Assembly: GCF_014636475.1 (NCBI RefSeq)
Contig: NZ_BMEL01000001.1
Location: 434,001 to 498,000 of the forward strand
Length of the DNA stretch: 64,000 nt
Direction of reading: 5' to 3'
Origin: Halobacillus andaensis
Lineage (GTDB): Bacteria > Bacillota > Bacilli > Bacillales > Halobacillaceae
Shown here: positions 54,788 through 64,000 of the stretch, piece by piece
Layout: the number at the start of each line of letters is the position of its first letter
Position numbering within the stretch: position 1 is the first letter of the stretch
Position numbers and translations under genes: made by a program
The notes under the pieces: model-generated
Databases searched by the model: none
Seen by the model: the letters and a program-made list of their open reading frames with translations, nothing else
Told to the model about the DNA's origin: nothing

Positions 54788-57562
54788 ATGGCTGCATTTG
54801 CCATAGTAGATCTTGAAACAACAGGAAATTCATCTTCAAAACAAGATCGAATCATAGAAATTGGAATCGTACTTATAAAGGAAAAGAAAATCGTTAAAGA
54901 GTTTTCGACACTCGTTTATCCAGAGCGTGAGATCCCTCCATTTATATCCTCTTTAACCGGAATCGATGATGAGGATGTCATCGGTGCACCTTTATTTTCA
55001 GAAATTGCACAGGAAGTTTACCGTTTATTTAACGATGTATACATAGTGGCTCATAACGTTGAATTTGACCTGGGTTTTTTAAATGCAGAGCTTAAGAAAT
55101 GCGGCCTGCCCGCATTAACCAATCCTATTATTGATACTGTAGAGATGGCTCGTATTTTAATCCCTTCTTCTGAAAGTTTTAAACTTGGCCAGTTAGCAGA
55201 ACAGATGAATTTAGGTCACGATCGGCCTCACCGCGCCTTATCTGATGCTCAAGTTACAGGGGAGCTTTTACTTTGTTTATTAGATCGCCTTAAAGAATTA
55301 CCCGAGCGCACTCTTACTCAATTATTAACAGTTACTGAAAAGTTAAAAAGTCAGATGAGACCATTTATTGAAGAAGCAATTGATCAAGCAAGGTATTCTG
55401 TAAAAGGTATTCAGCATTACACTATTTTGCATGGTATTGCTGTTCGGAAACTCACCCCTGGTAAAAAAGAAAAACCAGCCATTACAGAAGATTTTTCAGG
55501 GTGGCTGACCCACATATTTGAGGGTGAAAAAGGGTTAAAGGGAACCATTCCTTCTTTTGAGACTAGAGCAGGACAGAGGGAAATGTCGGAATCTATCTAT
55601 CGCGCTCTTACAGAACCTCAGCATGCTTTAATAGAAGCGGGTGCCGGTACAGGAAAATCTATTGCTTATTTATTATCTGCATTATACTATTCCATAAAAA
55701 ACAACCGAAGAATCGTGGTTTCTACTTACACGACTTCTTTACAGAATCAATTGCTTCACGAAGAAGTTCCAAAGCTTGAAAGGTTGTTTGATGAACCAAT
55801 ACGAGTTGAACTCTTCAAAGGAAAAGCGCATTACATTAGTTTAGCTCATTTTAGTTATGAACTAGAAAACTCTCACTTAGATAACTATGATGAAGCGTTG
55901 GCTAAGGCCATAATACTTGTTTGGCTGACTCAAACGTATACAGGTGATATTGAAGAAATTCAGCTGCCATCTAACGGCCAGCAATTTTGGCATAAAATTT
56001 CAGCTGAACAATCTGTGAAACATCAGAAAGATGAAAATTACTTTTATGCGATCGCAGAAGAAAAAGCGGCCTTTGCTGATGTCATTATTACGAATCATTC
56101 ACTTTTAAGTTTAGACTTAATTAGTGATCAGCCACAGTTACCGAGTTATGAAAAAGTTATCATTGACGAAGCACATCAATTTACTAACGTTGCGAGTCGA
56201 TATTTTGGTGTTCAACTTAATTACAAAGAATTACAAAGTCAGCTGACTCATTTAAATGACTTACTTTCGGATCGTTTTCTTTCCAATGGGTCTACTACCA
56301 TTAAAACAAAACTTGAACAAAGCCGTGGAGCAGTTGAACAGGCAAAAGAAGAGTTAAGTCAACTATCGAAGTTTATTTATCATAGTATTAAACGAAATCG
56401 TCCATCTAGTAAAACGAAAAGTGATATAGGCCGTGTACAATACACGCTTCTGCATTCAAAAGACGCAGCCATGATATCGACAGCATCAGAAATGATAGAG
56501 CGATTCTTATCCAAAATTCTATTAATAAAGAGAAGCATAAGGACGATTAGTGATCAATTTATAGCTTCTCCACCAACTGAGCCCATAGCCATATTAGTGT
56601 CGCGTCTAGAACAGTATGAAAATGTTTGTCTTACCATTGTGGAACAGCTGGGCAAATATTTTAAAGAAGAATCATTGGAGGAAGCCAAATGGGTTGAAAT
56701 AGAAGGGAGCGGCCATCAGCACTCCTTTTATATGTTTAGTGAACCCGTAAACCTTGATGAACTGCTTCGTAAAAAGCTCCTTACAAGTAAACAGAGTATT
56801 GTATTTACAAGTGCGACTCTTACAACAGCACAGTCTTTTGAATTTATAAGAAAAACCGTAGGGTTAAAAAAGGAAGATAAGGTTATTGAAAAAGTCATTC
56901 CTTCACCTTATAAGTTCGATCAAAATGCTAGGTTAATGATTCCAAACGATTTTCCAAATGTAAGAGAGGATCAAGAAGAATTTATCTATTCGGTTAGTGA
57001 AGCTATTTATTCGTTATCACAAGTTACTAAAGGGCGAATGCTCGTATTATTTACTTCGTATGATATGCTGAAAAAAACATATTACTTGTTAAAAGAGATG
57101 ATTAATCCGGAAGAATATATGATTTTTGGTCAAGGTATTTCAAGTGGAAGCCGGGATCGTTTAAAAAAGAACTTTCAAGCTTTTGATCAATCGATCCTTC
57201 TAGGTACAAGTTCCTTCTGGGAAGGGGTTGATATTCCGGGTGATGACCTGTCTTGTTTAATGATTGTGCGTCTTCCTTTTCAGCCTCCAGGACAGCCTGT
57301 CCAAAGTATTAGGGAACAGGTGATTAAAAAAGAAGGAAAGAATCCTTTTATGGATTATTCACTGCCAGAAGCTATTATTAGATTCAGACAAGGGTTTGGG
57401 CGATTAATACGATCCAGCACGGACCGAGGCATCGTTTTTGTCTGTGATCAACGGATTATGGAAGCGCGTTATGGCAAGTACTTTATTTCTTCGATACCAG
57501 ATATCCCAGTGACGTATGACTCTACTACGAATTTAATAAAACAAGCTCAGAAATGGCTATAA
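54788..57562 (+). CDS. dinG: DinG-family helicase with N-terminal 3'-5' exonuclease
   Basis: 924 aa. DEDDh exonuclease domain (about 1-165) with D-L-E-T-T-G near residue 8 and H-N-V-E-F-D. The XPD-like helicase part has Walker A E-A-G-A-G-T-G-K-S near residue 284 and I-D-E-A-H-Q near residue 461, and ends with R-Q-G-F-G-R-L-I-R. The four Cys of the iron-sulfur cluster in E. coli DinG are not evident, which is normal for the Firmicutes form. Confidence 0.95.
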   Translation: MAAFAIVDLETTGNSSSKQDRIIEIGIVLIKEKKIVKEFSTLVYPEREIPPFISSLTGIDDEDVIGAPLFSEIAQEVYRLFNDVYIVAHNVEFDLGFLNAELKKCGLPALTNPIIDTVEMARILIPSSESFKLGQLAEQMNLGHDRPHRALSDAQVTGELLLCLLDRLKELPERTLTQLLTVTEKLKSQMRPFIEEAIDQARYSVKGIQHYTILHGIAVRKLTPGKKEKPAITEDFSGWLTHIFEGEKGLKGTIPSFETRAGQREMSESIYRALTEPQHALIEAGAGTGKSIAYLLSALYYSIKNNRRIVVSTYTTSLQNQLLHEEVPKLERLFDEPIRVELFKGKAHYISLAHFSYELENSHLDNYDEALAKAIILVWLTQTYTGDIEEIQLPSNGQQFWHKISAEQSVKHQKDENYFYAIAEEKAAFADVIITNHSLLSLDLISDQPQLPSYEKVIIDEAHQFTNVASRYFGVQLNYKELQSQLTHLNDLLSDRFLSNGSTTIKTKLEQSRGAVEQAKEELSQLSKFIYHSIKRNRPSSKTKSDIGRVQYTLLHSKDAAMISTASEMIERFLSKILLIKRSIRTISDQFIASPPTEPIAILVSRLEQYENVCLTIVEQLGKYFKEESLEEAKWVEIEGSGHQHSFYMFSEPVNLDELLRKKLLTSKQSIVFTSATLTTAQSFEFIRKTVGLKKEDKVIEKVIPSPYKFDQNARLMIPNDFPNVREDQEEFIYSVSEAIYSLSQVTKGRMLVLFTSYDMLKKTYYLLKEMINPEEYMIFGQGISSGSRDRLKKNFQAFDQSILLGTSSFWEGVDIPGDDLSCLMIVRLPFQPPGQPVQSIREQVIKKEGKNPFMDYSLPEAIIRFRQGFGRLIRSSTDRGIVFVCDQRIMEARYGKYFISSIPDIPVTYDSTTNLIKQAQKWL

Positions 57563-57595
57563 ATATTGGAATTTTTATTAAAAAAACGCAAGACC

Positions 57596-57604
57596 TGTTA
57601 TAAT
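57596..57604 (+). promoter_or_regulatory. Extended -10 promoter upstream of ypmA
   Basis: TGTTATAAT is an exact TG-n-TATAAT about 55 bases before the ypmA ATG; the -35 region is only A/T-rich. Confidence 0.5.
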
Positions 57605-57661
57605 AGATTAGGTATTTACCGAAAAAGAACCAAATGTATGAAGAGTTAGGAGATATGTCTA

Positions 57662-57832
57662 ATGGCAAATAAAGTAGAAACCCTTTCCACAGTGCGTGTT
57701 CAGAAAACGGACGATTTATACAAAATCGTAGATACACTGAATCGCACGTTAAAAGAAGAAAATTTAATGTTTGGAATGGCTTTAGATGAAGATGATCGGG
57801 ACACAGCCGTCTTCACGATTTACCGTACCTAA
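57662..57832 (+). CDS. ypmA: YpmA family protein (DUF4264)
   Basis: 56 aa, too short for routine ORF cut-offs. It matches B. subtilis YpmA: M-x-N-K-V-E near the start, D-D-L-Y-K-I-V-D-x-L-N-R-T-L-K in the middle, and the ending A-V-F-T-I-Y-R-T. TTAGGAGATATG precedes it. Its 3' end overlaps the start of ypmB by 47 bases. Function unknown. Confidence 0.92.
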   Translation: MANKVETLSTVRVQKTDDLYKIVDTLNRTLKEENLMFGMALDEDDRDTAVFTIYRT

Positions 57833-58316
57833 GTGGTTGCAATGGGTTCTTCTCATTTTCGGTAGTTTATTGATCATAGGAATAAGTTTGCTGATTTGGA
57901 TGTATTTTCATATTGAAAATACGCGAACAAGTCAATACGATGAAGTGAGCGAATTTGTGTTAGCTGAAGGACTTCTTGAAAATGTGGATGAAGTGACCCG
58001 TTATAATGGGGAGGTTCCTATTCATATCGTTAGTGGAGTTGACAACCAGAACGATGAACAATATCTTTTTATTGATTTTGACAATCAAGAAGAGTTGTCT
58101 ACTATATCTGAAACAGACATGATTGATGAAAATTCAGCTAAAAGAAATGTAAACCAGTGTAATGGTTGTGAATTTGTAGATGTTCAGCTTGCATTTGAGG
58201 AAAATCGCCCTGTTTGGGAAGTTACTTATAAGGATGAGAGCAACCGCTATGTTTTTGAATACTTAGACGTTAGAAACGGCGAGGAAGTACAACGTTTCGC
58301 ATTTCGCCAAACATAA
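57786..58316 (+). CDS. ypmB: YpmB family membrane-anchored protein (DUF5590)
   Basis: 176 aa from ATG 57786 inside ypmA; ATG 57792 is an alternative. One membrane span (about 20-40), then an extracytoplasmic DUF5590/PepSY-like domain ending in the W-E-V-T-Y-K-D and Y-V-F-E-Y-L-D strands. An added C-N-G-C pair sits near residue 132. Place between ypmA and aspB matches YpmB. Function unknown. Confidence 0.88.
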   Translation: MKMIGTQPSSRFTVPKWLQWVLLIFGSLLIIGISLLIWMYFHIENTRTSQYDEVSEFVLAEGLLENVDEVTRYNGEVPIHIVSGVDNQNDEQYLFIDFDNQEELSTISETDMIDENSAKRNVNQCNGCEFVDVQLAFEENRPVWEVTYKDESNRYVFEYLDVRNGEEVQRFAFRQT

Positions 58317-58337
58317 TTATATTAAGGAGTGACCAAA

Positions 58338-59522
58338 TTGGATTTAGCACAGCGAGTACAATCTTTAACACCATCAAGCACATTAGCGATTACAGCAAAG
58401 GCAAAAGCCCTAAAAGCAGAAGGTCATGATGTTATTGCTTTAGGTGCAGGGGAACCTGATTTCAACACTCCAGAGCATATTATTGAAGCAGCTAAACGTT
58501 CGATGGATGAAGGGTTAACGAAATACACCCCTTCAGGCGGCATCCCAGATTTAAAGAATGCCATTATTAACAAAATGAAAAAAGATCAAAATCTTAACTA
58601 TACCCAAGAACAAGTCATTGTAACAATTGGAGCTAAACATGCCCTGTTTACTTTATTCCAAGTGTTATTAAACAAGGGAGAAGAAGTGATTGTCCCAGCT
58701 CCTTATTGGGTAAGCTACCCTGAACAGGTTAAGTTGGCAGAAGGCCGTCCAGTAGTAGTACAAACTAAAGAAGAGCAGCAGTTTAAGCTGACACCAGAGC
58801 TGCTTGAACAATCCATTACGGATAAAACAAAAGCAGTTATTATTAATTCACCAAGCAATCCTACAGGGATGATGTATTCTAAAGAAGAGCTGGAAGCAAT
58901 AGGTGAAGTTTGTTTAAAACATGACATATTAATCGTTTCTGATGAAATCTATGAAAAGTTGATTTACACAGATGAAGAACATGTTTCGATTGCCCAGCTG
59001 TCTCCGGAGCTTTATGAGCAGACGATCATCATTAATGGAGTATCTAAGTCTCATTCGATGACTGGATGGAGAATTGGATATGCGTTAGGAAACAAAGATA
59101 TTATTAAGGCAATGACAAGCATGGCCTCTCATTCTACTTCTAATCCTACATCGTTAGCTCAATATGGAGCACTTGCAGCCTATACGGGTTCAAATGAAGA
59201 TGTGGAAAAGATGAGAGTTGCTTTTAAGGAGCGCCTAGCTAAGCTTCACAGCTGGTTAATAGAGATCCCAGGGGTTCATTGTGAGAAACCAAAAGGTGCC
59301 TTCTACTTGTTCCCGAATGTGAAGGAAGCAGCTTCGATTTGCGGGTTTGATGGGGTAGATGATTGGGTTAAAGCCTTGCTTGATGAAGAGAAAGTGGCTC
59401 TCGTACCTGGTTCTGGTTTCGGTTCTCCGGACAATGTGCGTCTATCCTATGCAACCTCTTTAGAACAATTAGAAGAGGCGGCTAAACGAATTAAACGATT
59501 TATTGAAAAGCGTCAATCATAA
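58338..59522 (+). CDS. aspB: Aspartate aminotransferase
   Basis: 394 aa from TTG 58338, eight bases after AAGGAG; GTG 58329 overlaps that site. PLP-dependent subgroup I-gamma enzyme with N-S-P-S-N-P-T-G, D-E-I-Y-E and the PLP Lys in S-K-S-H-S-M-T-G-W-R. It interconverts aspartate and oxaloacetate and directly precedes asnS. Confidence 0.96.
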   Translation: MDLAQRVQSLTPSSTLAITAKAKALKAEGHDVIALGAGEPDFNTPEHIIEAAKRSMDEGLTKYTPSGGIPDLKNAIINKMKKDQNLNYTQEQVIVTIGAKHALFTLFQVLLNKGEEVIVPAPYWVSYPEQVKLAEGRPVVVQTKEEQQFKLTPELLEQSITDKTKAVIINSPSNPTGMMYSKEELEAIGEVCLKHDILIVSDEIYEKLIYTDEEHVSIAQLSPELYEQTIIINGVSKSHSMTGWRIGYALGNKDIIKAMTSMASHSTSNPTSLAQYGALAAYTGSNEDVEKMRVAFKERLAKLHSWLIEIPGVHCEKPKGAFYLFPNVKEAASICGFDGVDDWVKALLDEEKVALVPGSGFGSPDNVRLSYATSLEQLEEAAKRIKRFIEKRQS

Positions 59523-59544
59523 GTGGAATTTGGAGGTTTAAATA

Positions 59545-60837
59545 GTGAAAACAACGATTGCTGAAGTTTCTAAGTTTGTAGGTGAAGAAGTAACGATAGG
59601 AGCCTGGCTCCAAAATAAGAGGTCGAGCGGTAAAATTGCCTTTTTACAGTTAAGAGATGGAACTGGCTTTATGCAGGGGGTAGCTGTGAAGGCAGAACTT
59701 GGCGATGATAAGTTTCAGCAGGCAAAAGGCTTGACTCAAGAATCTTCCCTTTATGTTACTGGGGTGATTGTCGAGGATAGTCGTTCTTCTTTTGGATATG
59801 AAATGCAAGTTAGTAACTTCGAAATTATTCAAGAAGCAAAAGATTATCCGATTACACCGAAAGAACATGGCACAGAATTTTTAATGGATCATCGTCATTT
59901 ATGGCTGCGTTCAAGGAAACAGCACGCCGTGATGAAGATCAGAAATGAAATTATCCGTGCGACTTATGAATTTTTCAATCAAAATGGTTATGTGAAAGTG
60001 GATGCACCTATTTTAACGGGGTCTTCTGCAGAAGGCACGACCGAACTTTTCCATACTAAATATTTTGACGAGGATGCTTACTTATCTCAAAGTGGTCAGC
60101 TATATATGGAAGCAGCGGCAATGGCACTTGGAAAAGTATTTAGCTTTGGTCCTACATTTAGAGCGGAGAAGTCTAAAACTCGTCGTCACCTTATCGAGTT
60201 TTGGATGATTGAACCAGAGATGGCGTTTATGGATCATAACGACAGTCTTGAAGTTCAGGAGCAGTATGTGTCCCATGTTGTGCAATCAGTCTTAGAAAAT
60301 TGCAAGTTGGATTTAGAAGCACTTGACCGTGACACGAGTGTACTAGAGAAAATTAAAGCTCCTTTTCCAAGAATCAGCTATGATGATGCTGTACAGCTGC
60401 TGAAGGAGAAAGGTTTTAATGATATCGAGTGGGGGGAAGACTTTGGCGCCCCTCATGAAACAGCGATAGCAGAGAGCTACGATAAGCCCGTATTTATTAC
60501 GAACTATCCTGCTGAGATTAAGGCTTTCTATATGAAACCTGATCCTGAGCGTCCAGAAGTAGTTTTATGTGCCGATTTAATCGCACCTGAAGGATATGGC
60601 GAAATTATTGGAGGATCTCAGCGTATTGATGATTTAGAACTCATGCGACAGCGATATGAGGAACACGATCTAACCGGAGAAGCCTACAAGTGGTATTTGC
60701 AGCTGCGCGAATATGGAACTGTACCCCATTCAGGATTTGGTTTAGGTCTTGAACGTACAGTGGCGTGGATCTCAGGAGTAGAACATGTCCGTGAAACCAT
60801 CCCATTCCCACGCTTATTAAACCGATTATATCCTTAA
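59545..60837 (+). CDS. asnS: Asparaginyl-tRNA synthetase
   Basis: 430 aa, GTG start after TGGAGG. N-terminal OB-fold anticodon domain (about 15-100), class II motifs 2 ([11 protein letters not shown]) and 3 (G-L-G-L-E-R-T). It charges tRNA-Asn. No T-box leader upstream; the gap to aspB is only 22 bases. Confidence 0.97.
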   Translation: MKTTIAEVSKFVGEEVTIGAWLQNKRSSGKIAFLQLRDGTGFMQGVAVKAELGDDKFQQAKGLTQESSLYVTGVIVEDSRSSFGYEMQVSNFEIIQEAKDYPITPKEHGTEFLMDHRHLWLRSRKQHAVMKIRNEIIRATYEFFNQNGYVKVDAPILTGSSAEGTTELFHTKYFDEDAYLSQSGQLYMEAAAMALGKVFSFGPTFRAEKSKTRRHLIEFWMIEPEMAFMDHNDSLEVQEQYVSHVVQSVLENCKLDLEALDRDTSVLEKIKAPFPRISYDDAVQLLKEKGFNDIEWGEDFGAPHETAIAESYDKPVFITNYPAEIKAFYMKPDPERPEVVLCADLIAPEGYGEIIGGSQRIDDLELMRQRYEEHDLTGEAYKWYLQLREYGTVPHSGFGLGLERTVAWISGVEHVRETIPFPRLLNRLYP

Positions 60838-60847
60838 TACAGAGAGA

Positions 60848-60892
60848 TGAAAGCACCGATGGCCGTTAACTTTATCGGTGTTTTCATTATTT
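60848..60892 (+). terminator. Terminator of aspB-asnS
   Basis: ATGAAAGCACCGAT pairs with ATCGGTGTTTTCAT (two weak pairs) around a 13-base loop, then TATTT. Confidence 0.75.
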
Positions 60893-60911
60893 AGCATCCT
60901 AGAATGAGGTG

Positions 60912-61607
60912 ATGGAAATCGCTAGTTATTATAATTACCAAGCCGTTCTTGATGGTCAAATTTCCTTGCCTAAAACGTTAATCACTCAATATAGAAGTTT
61001 AGGTATTGCTGAGAAAGAGCTTGTAACCGTCTTACAAATTCATCAGTTTCACATGGATGGGAATTCTTTTCCTACACCTGGAGAAATCTCCAACCGCACT
61101 TCTTTTACTGAAGAAGAATGTTCAAGGGTGTTAAGGAGCCTAATTCAAAAACAGCTTCTAACCATTGAGCAAAAAGACAGGGATCAGCAGGTAGGGAATG
61201 AATGCTATTCCTTAGAGCCACTTTGGGAAAAGTTATTTCAACAGCCAAAACAGCAAAAGGAGTCAACTGCTCAGCCTGAAAACTTATTTCCTTTATTTGA
61301 ACAAGAATTTGGTCGCCCACTATCTCCTTTTGAAATTGAGAATATAAATATATGGCTTGATCAAGAGGAGCAAGAACCCGCTTTGATTAAAGCTGCACTA
61401 CGTGAAGCCGTATTAATGGGGAAATTAAACTTTAAATACATCGATCGAATTTTAAGAGAGTGGAAGAGGAAAGGCATTCAGACTGTAGATCAAGCTAGAC
61501 AGCATGGTAAAAAATTCAGACAAGGTCAGATGAAAAACACGGCTTCACCTAAGCCAGCGGCAAAACGTGACGTTTCCTTGTATTACAATTGGCTAGAAGA
61601 AGAGTAA
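60912..61607 (+). CDS. dnaD: Replication initiation protein DnaD
   Basis: 231 aa if started at ATG 60912. The N-terminal winged helix domain (about 1-105) and C-terminal DDBH2 domain (about 125-195, with F-E-x-E-F-G-R-P-L-S and G-K-L-N-F-K-Y-I-D-R-I-L) are complete. DnaD works with DnaB and DnaI to load DnaC helicase at oriC and restart sites. The SD GAGGTG directly abuts the ATG, so the true start is uncertain. Confidence 0.93.
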   Translation: MEIASYYNYQAVLDGQISLPKTLITQYRSLGIAEKELVTVLQIHQFHMDGNSFPTPGEISNRTSFTEEECSRVLRSLIQKQLLTIEQKDRDQQVGNECYSLEPLWEKLFQQPKQQKESTAQPENLFPLFEQEFGRPLSPFEIENINIWLDQEEQEPALIKAALREAVLMGKLNFKYIDRILREWKRKGIQTVDQARQHGKKFRQGQMKNTASPKPAAKRDVSLYYNWLEEE

Positions 61608-61620
61608 AAGAGGTAGGTAT

Positions 61621-62283
61621 ATGTTAAACAAAGCTCAAATAAGGTATTGTTTGGATACGTTTGAAGAAATGTTTCCTGAGGCAGAGTGTGAACTAACCCA
61701 TAAAAATTCCTTTGAGTTACTTATCGCTGTCGTATTGTCAGCTCAGGCTACCGATGCATTAGTGAACAAAGTAACACCAGGACTCTTTGAAAAATATAAA
61801 ACTCCTGAAGATTACGTAAATGTATCACTTGAAGAGTTAGAACAGGATATTCGCAGAATTGGGTTATATAGAAGCAAAGCAAAAAATATTCAAAAGCTAA
61901 GTCGTACGATGCTTGAAAAGTTTAATGGACAAGTTCCTCAGACGAAAGCGGAATTGGAAAGTTTAGCTGGGGTAGGGAGAAAAACTGCAAACGTGGTAGC
62001 TTCCGTAGCATTTAAAGAACCGGCTATTGCGGTAGATACTCATGTGGAGCGAGTCTCTAAAAGGCTCGGTATATGCCGTTATAAAGATTCTGTACTTGAA
62101 GTAGAAAAAACGCTGATGCGGAAGATCCCAAAAGAAGAGTGGAGTGACACGCATCATCGAATGATTTTTTTTGGACGGTATCATTGCAAAGCCAAGAATC
62201 CGAACTGTCCTGAATGCCCACTGCTTTTTTTATGTAGAGAAGGACAGAAGAGAAAGCGTAAAGAGGAAAAATTAATGCAGTAA
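61621..62283 (+). CDS. nth: Endonuclease III
   Basis: 220 aa. Helix-hairpin-helix L-A-G-V-G-R-K-T-A with catalytic Lys, A-V-D-T-H-V-E-R with catalytic Asp, and a C-x6-C-x2-C-x5-C iron-sulfur site. It excises oxidised pyrimidines. 13 bases after dnaD. ypoC, which follows in B. subtilis, is absent. Confidence 0.97.
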   Translation: MLNKAQIRYCLDTFEEMFPEAECELTHKNSFELLIAVVLSAQATDALVNKVTPGLFEKYKTPEDYVNVSLEELEQDIRRIGLYRSKAKNIQKLSRTMLEKFNGQVPQTKAELESLAGVGRKTANVVASVAFKEPAIAVDTHVERVSKRLGICRYKDSVLEVEKTLMRKIPKEEWSDTHHRMIFFGRYHCKAKNPNCPECPLLFLCREGQKRKRKEEKLMQ

Positions 62284-62322
62284 AAAACTCCAAGTCCGTG
62301 AGGGTCTTGGAGTTTTTTCTTC
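62281..62322. terminator. Bidirectional terminator between nth and ponA
   Basis: AAAAAACTCCAAG pairs with CTTGGAGTTTTTT around a GC-containing loop. Confidence 0.92.
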
Positions 62323-62323
62323 A

Positions 62324-64000
62324 TTATTCCTCGTCTTCTGACTCATCAGTTTCCTCTGATGAATCCTCTTCTTCAGTAGTATCTTCCTCACCAGACTCTG
62401 ACTCTGGTGATTCGTCTGTTTCTTCAGTATCTTCTTCTTCGGTAGGAGAGCTTTCTTCTTCATTATCCCCGTTTCCGTTATTTCCATTATTATCATCATT
62501 GTTGCCATTTCCATTGTTTTCTTCTTCGGTATCTTCTTCAGACTCACCTTCATCATTAGATCCGTCTTCAGCACCTGATTCGCTGTTTTCGTCAGATTCT
62601 TCCTCAGTTTCTTCTTCGGTATCTTCGTCAGATTGCTCTTCAGTGTCTTCAGACTCTTCTTCACCGCCTGGAACTGTAACACTGGCCGTTTGAGGATCGC
62701 TTTCTTCAGCTTCACCATCATCACTTACGGCGACTACGGTAAACTCATACGTAGAACCTGGTTGAATCTGAGAAATTTCCATACTGCGGCTCTGTGTAGT
62801 CGTCAGTTCTCTAGCATCCCCGCCATCTGTAGCTACGGATACTTCAAACGTAACATCGTCAGCATCTTCATAACTCCACTCTAAATCAATAGCCTCTGTA
62901 TCTTCGTTGTAGTTGGCTGATAATCCTTCGACAGCATCCATCTTATCAAATTGTTCGGAGGTTTCAGTCGGTTTGTTATCGACATGGAATAACTCACTTA
63001 CGATTTGACTTTCAGGAGTATAGTCACTAGGAAGTTCTGCCGGGCGAGATCCGTCTTCAACATCAACCCATTCGACCGAATCTGGTCTCTGGAAGTCTTC
63101 GGGTTCATTGCCTTCAGAAATATGTCCCATAACGGATTTAAACAATTGCCGCGGAATTTGTTGAGAGCTGTCAGACAAGTTTACGTTATTATCACTATAC
63201 CCAGTCCATATCGATACGGAATAGTCAGTCGTATAACCACTAAACCAAACGTCAGGTACAATGGCCTCGCCATCACTGGTTTCGCGGTTGGTAGTTCCAG
63301 TTTTACCTGCCACCGGCAGTCCTGGAATGTTTGCTGCAGTACCTGTACCGTCGCTCATTACAGATTCAAGCATAGAAGTGATCATATAAGCTGTGTAGTC
63401 GCTCATAGCTGATTTTGATTCTGGCTTTAAATCGGTGGTCTGTCCGTCAGTTGATTCTACTTTACGGACGGTATGAGGTTCGTTATACACCCCATCATTA
63501 CCAAAGGCTGCATAAGCGCCACTCATCTGAACAGGGTTGGTTAGCACGCCGCCTCCAATAGCATCAGAAAGATTCATGGTATCATCTTCAAACTTGAAAC
63601 CTAAACCTTCAACAAAAGGTTTGGCATTCTCAATTCCTGTTTCTTCCAGCATTTTGATAGCCGGGATATTGAGTGAACGACTTAGAGCGTATCTCATACT
63701 GACCCAACCTCTAAATTCACCATCATAGTTATTAGGCTGCCATCCATTAATATCAATTTCTTCATCGTTGATTTGGTGATACGTAGATAGCTTTTCATTT
63801 TCAATTGCCGGTCCGAAAGCTGTTATAGGCTTAAAAGTTGAACCTGGCTGACGATTAATATCCGTGGCAAAATTGTAATTTCCCTTTGTATAATTTCGCC
63901 CACCGCCAATAGCTCGAATGGCTCCTGATTTTGTATCTGTTACTGCAATTCCAGATTGCAGGTCTTCATCCGGCCATTGGACCGATTCATCGCTTAATAC
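62324..64000 (-). CDS. ponA: Penicillin-binding protein 1A, partial (C-terminal 558 aa)
   Basis: The frame stays open to the right edge, so the glycosyltransferase domain is outside the window. The visible transpeptidase domain has the S-T-F-K nucleophile motif, S-L-N and K-T-G-T-T. A fibronectin type III domain follows (about 62670-62950). The last 115 residues (62327-62671) contain only Glu, Asp, Ser, Thr, Gly, Asn, Pro, Gln and Ala, with no basic or aromatic residue. B. subtilis PBP1 also has an FnIII domain and a low-complexity tail, but not one this acidic as far as I recall. It builds and crosslinks peptidoglycan outside the membrane. recU normally follows upstream of it. Confidence 0.95.
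   Translation of the reverse strand, partial: VLSDESVQWPDEDLQSGIAVTDTKSGAIRAIGGGRNYTKGNYNFATDINRQPGSTFKPITAFGPAIENEKLSTYHQINDEEIDINGWQPNNYDGEFRGWVSMRYALSRSLNIPAIKMLEETGIENAKPFVEGLGFKFEDDTMNLSDAIGGGVLTNPVQMSGAYAAFGNDGVYNEPHTVRKVESTDGQTTDLKPESKSAMSDYTAYMITSMLESVMSDGTGTAANIPGLPVAGKTGTTNRETSDGEAIVPDVWFSGYTTDYSVSIWTGYSDNNVNLSDSSQQIPRQLFKSVMGHISEGNEPEDFQRPDSVEWVDVEDGSRPAELPSDYTPESQIVSELFHVDNKPTETSEQFDKMDAVEGLSANYNEDTEAIDLEWSYEDADDVTFEVSVATDGGDARELTTTQSRSMEISQIQPGSTYEFTVVAVSDDGEAEESDPQTASVTVPGGEEESEDTEEQSDEDTEEETEEESDENSESGAEDGSNDEGESEEDTEEENNGNGNNDDNNGNNGNGDNEEESSPTEEEDTEETDESPESESGEEDTTEEEDSSEETDESEDEE

Noticed and set aside
62298-62693. Ser-rich open frame opposite the end of ponA
   Set aside because: It is the complement of the low-complexity Glu/Asp/Ser tail codons of ponA.

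Overview
The window is a 64 kb piece of a low-GC Gram-positive, spore-forming Bacillaceae chromosome, most likely a moderately halophilic genus such as Halobacillus or a near relative. Gene order follows the Bacillus subtilis fer–ypbB–recS … dnaD–nth–ponA segment almost gene for gene, and sporulation and germination genes are frequent (cotJABC, sleB, ypeB, spoVIF, spoIVA, ypjB). The halophile inference rests on long acidic tails on exported domains (QcrC, PBP1a). No rRNA, tRNA, CRISPR array, prophage or intact insertion sequence was seen.

Layout. 0.2-1.5 kb: a DUF4430 lipoprotein plus an ECF S component, and a small HTH regulator. 1.5-5.3 kb: ferredoxin, then ypbB-recQ/recS-ypbD-ypbE. 5.3-7.5 kb: the cotJABC coat operon, divergent from a B12-binding MerR photoreceptor (CarH type). 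7.6-15.8 kb: MecA paralogue, D-Ala-D-Ala ligase, glutamate dehydrogenase, YpdA, asparaginase, PrsW, SleB-YpeB. 16-24 kb: YpfA/MotI, cmk, plsC, S1-like protein, fni, yphA, der, gpsA. 24-31.6 kb: SpoVIF, yphE, yphF, spoIVA, HU, TRAP, menaquinone genes hepS-menG-hepT, ndk. 32-39 kb: cheR and the aromatic amino-acid cluster aroC-aroB-aroH-hisC-tyrA-aroA. 39-46.7 kb: an unrecognised gene, ypiA, ypiB, ypiF, qcrABC, ypjA, ypjB, a zinc peptidase. 46.7-54.7 kb: ypjC, ypjD, dapB, mgsA, bshA, cca, birA, panBCD. 54.8-64 kb: dinG, ypmA, ypmB, aspB, asnS, dnaD, nth, and a partial ponA running off the right edge.

Departures from the B. subtilis order carry much of the interest. trpEDCFBA is absent between aroH and hisC and folE/mtrA is absent beside mtrB, yet TRAP is intact. 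bshB1 is missing between mgsA and bshA, and ypoC after nth. YpbE is present without a LysM domain. An unrecognised 290-aa gene sits after aroA, and its start codon lies inside a 16-bp perfect hairpin stem. carH and an extra short ddl are additions.

Non-coding structure. Three diverged copies of a Bacillaceae-type intergenic repeat lie near 15.9, 25.3 and 31.7 kb, with a scrap at 11.7 kb. The largest copy is flanked by two near-identical terminators. A perfect 42-bp palindrome lies between spoIVA and hupB. The carH promoter carries TA-n-ACA-like units at an exact 11-bp period, the arrangement known for CarH operators. Sporulation sigma-factor promoters can be read upstream of spoVIF (sigma-K type), spoIVA and ypjB (sigma-E type). 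Several genes use TTG or GTG starts (prsW, ypdA, spoVIF, spoIVA, ypjD, aspB, asnS, qcrC). Start codons below were chosen from ribosome-binding-site spacing and remembered family lengths, so they are inferences.
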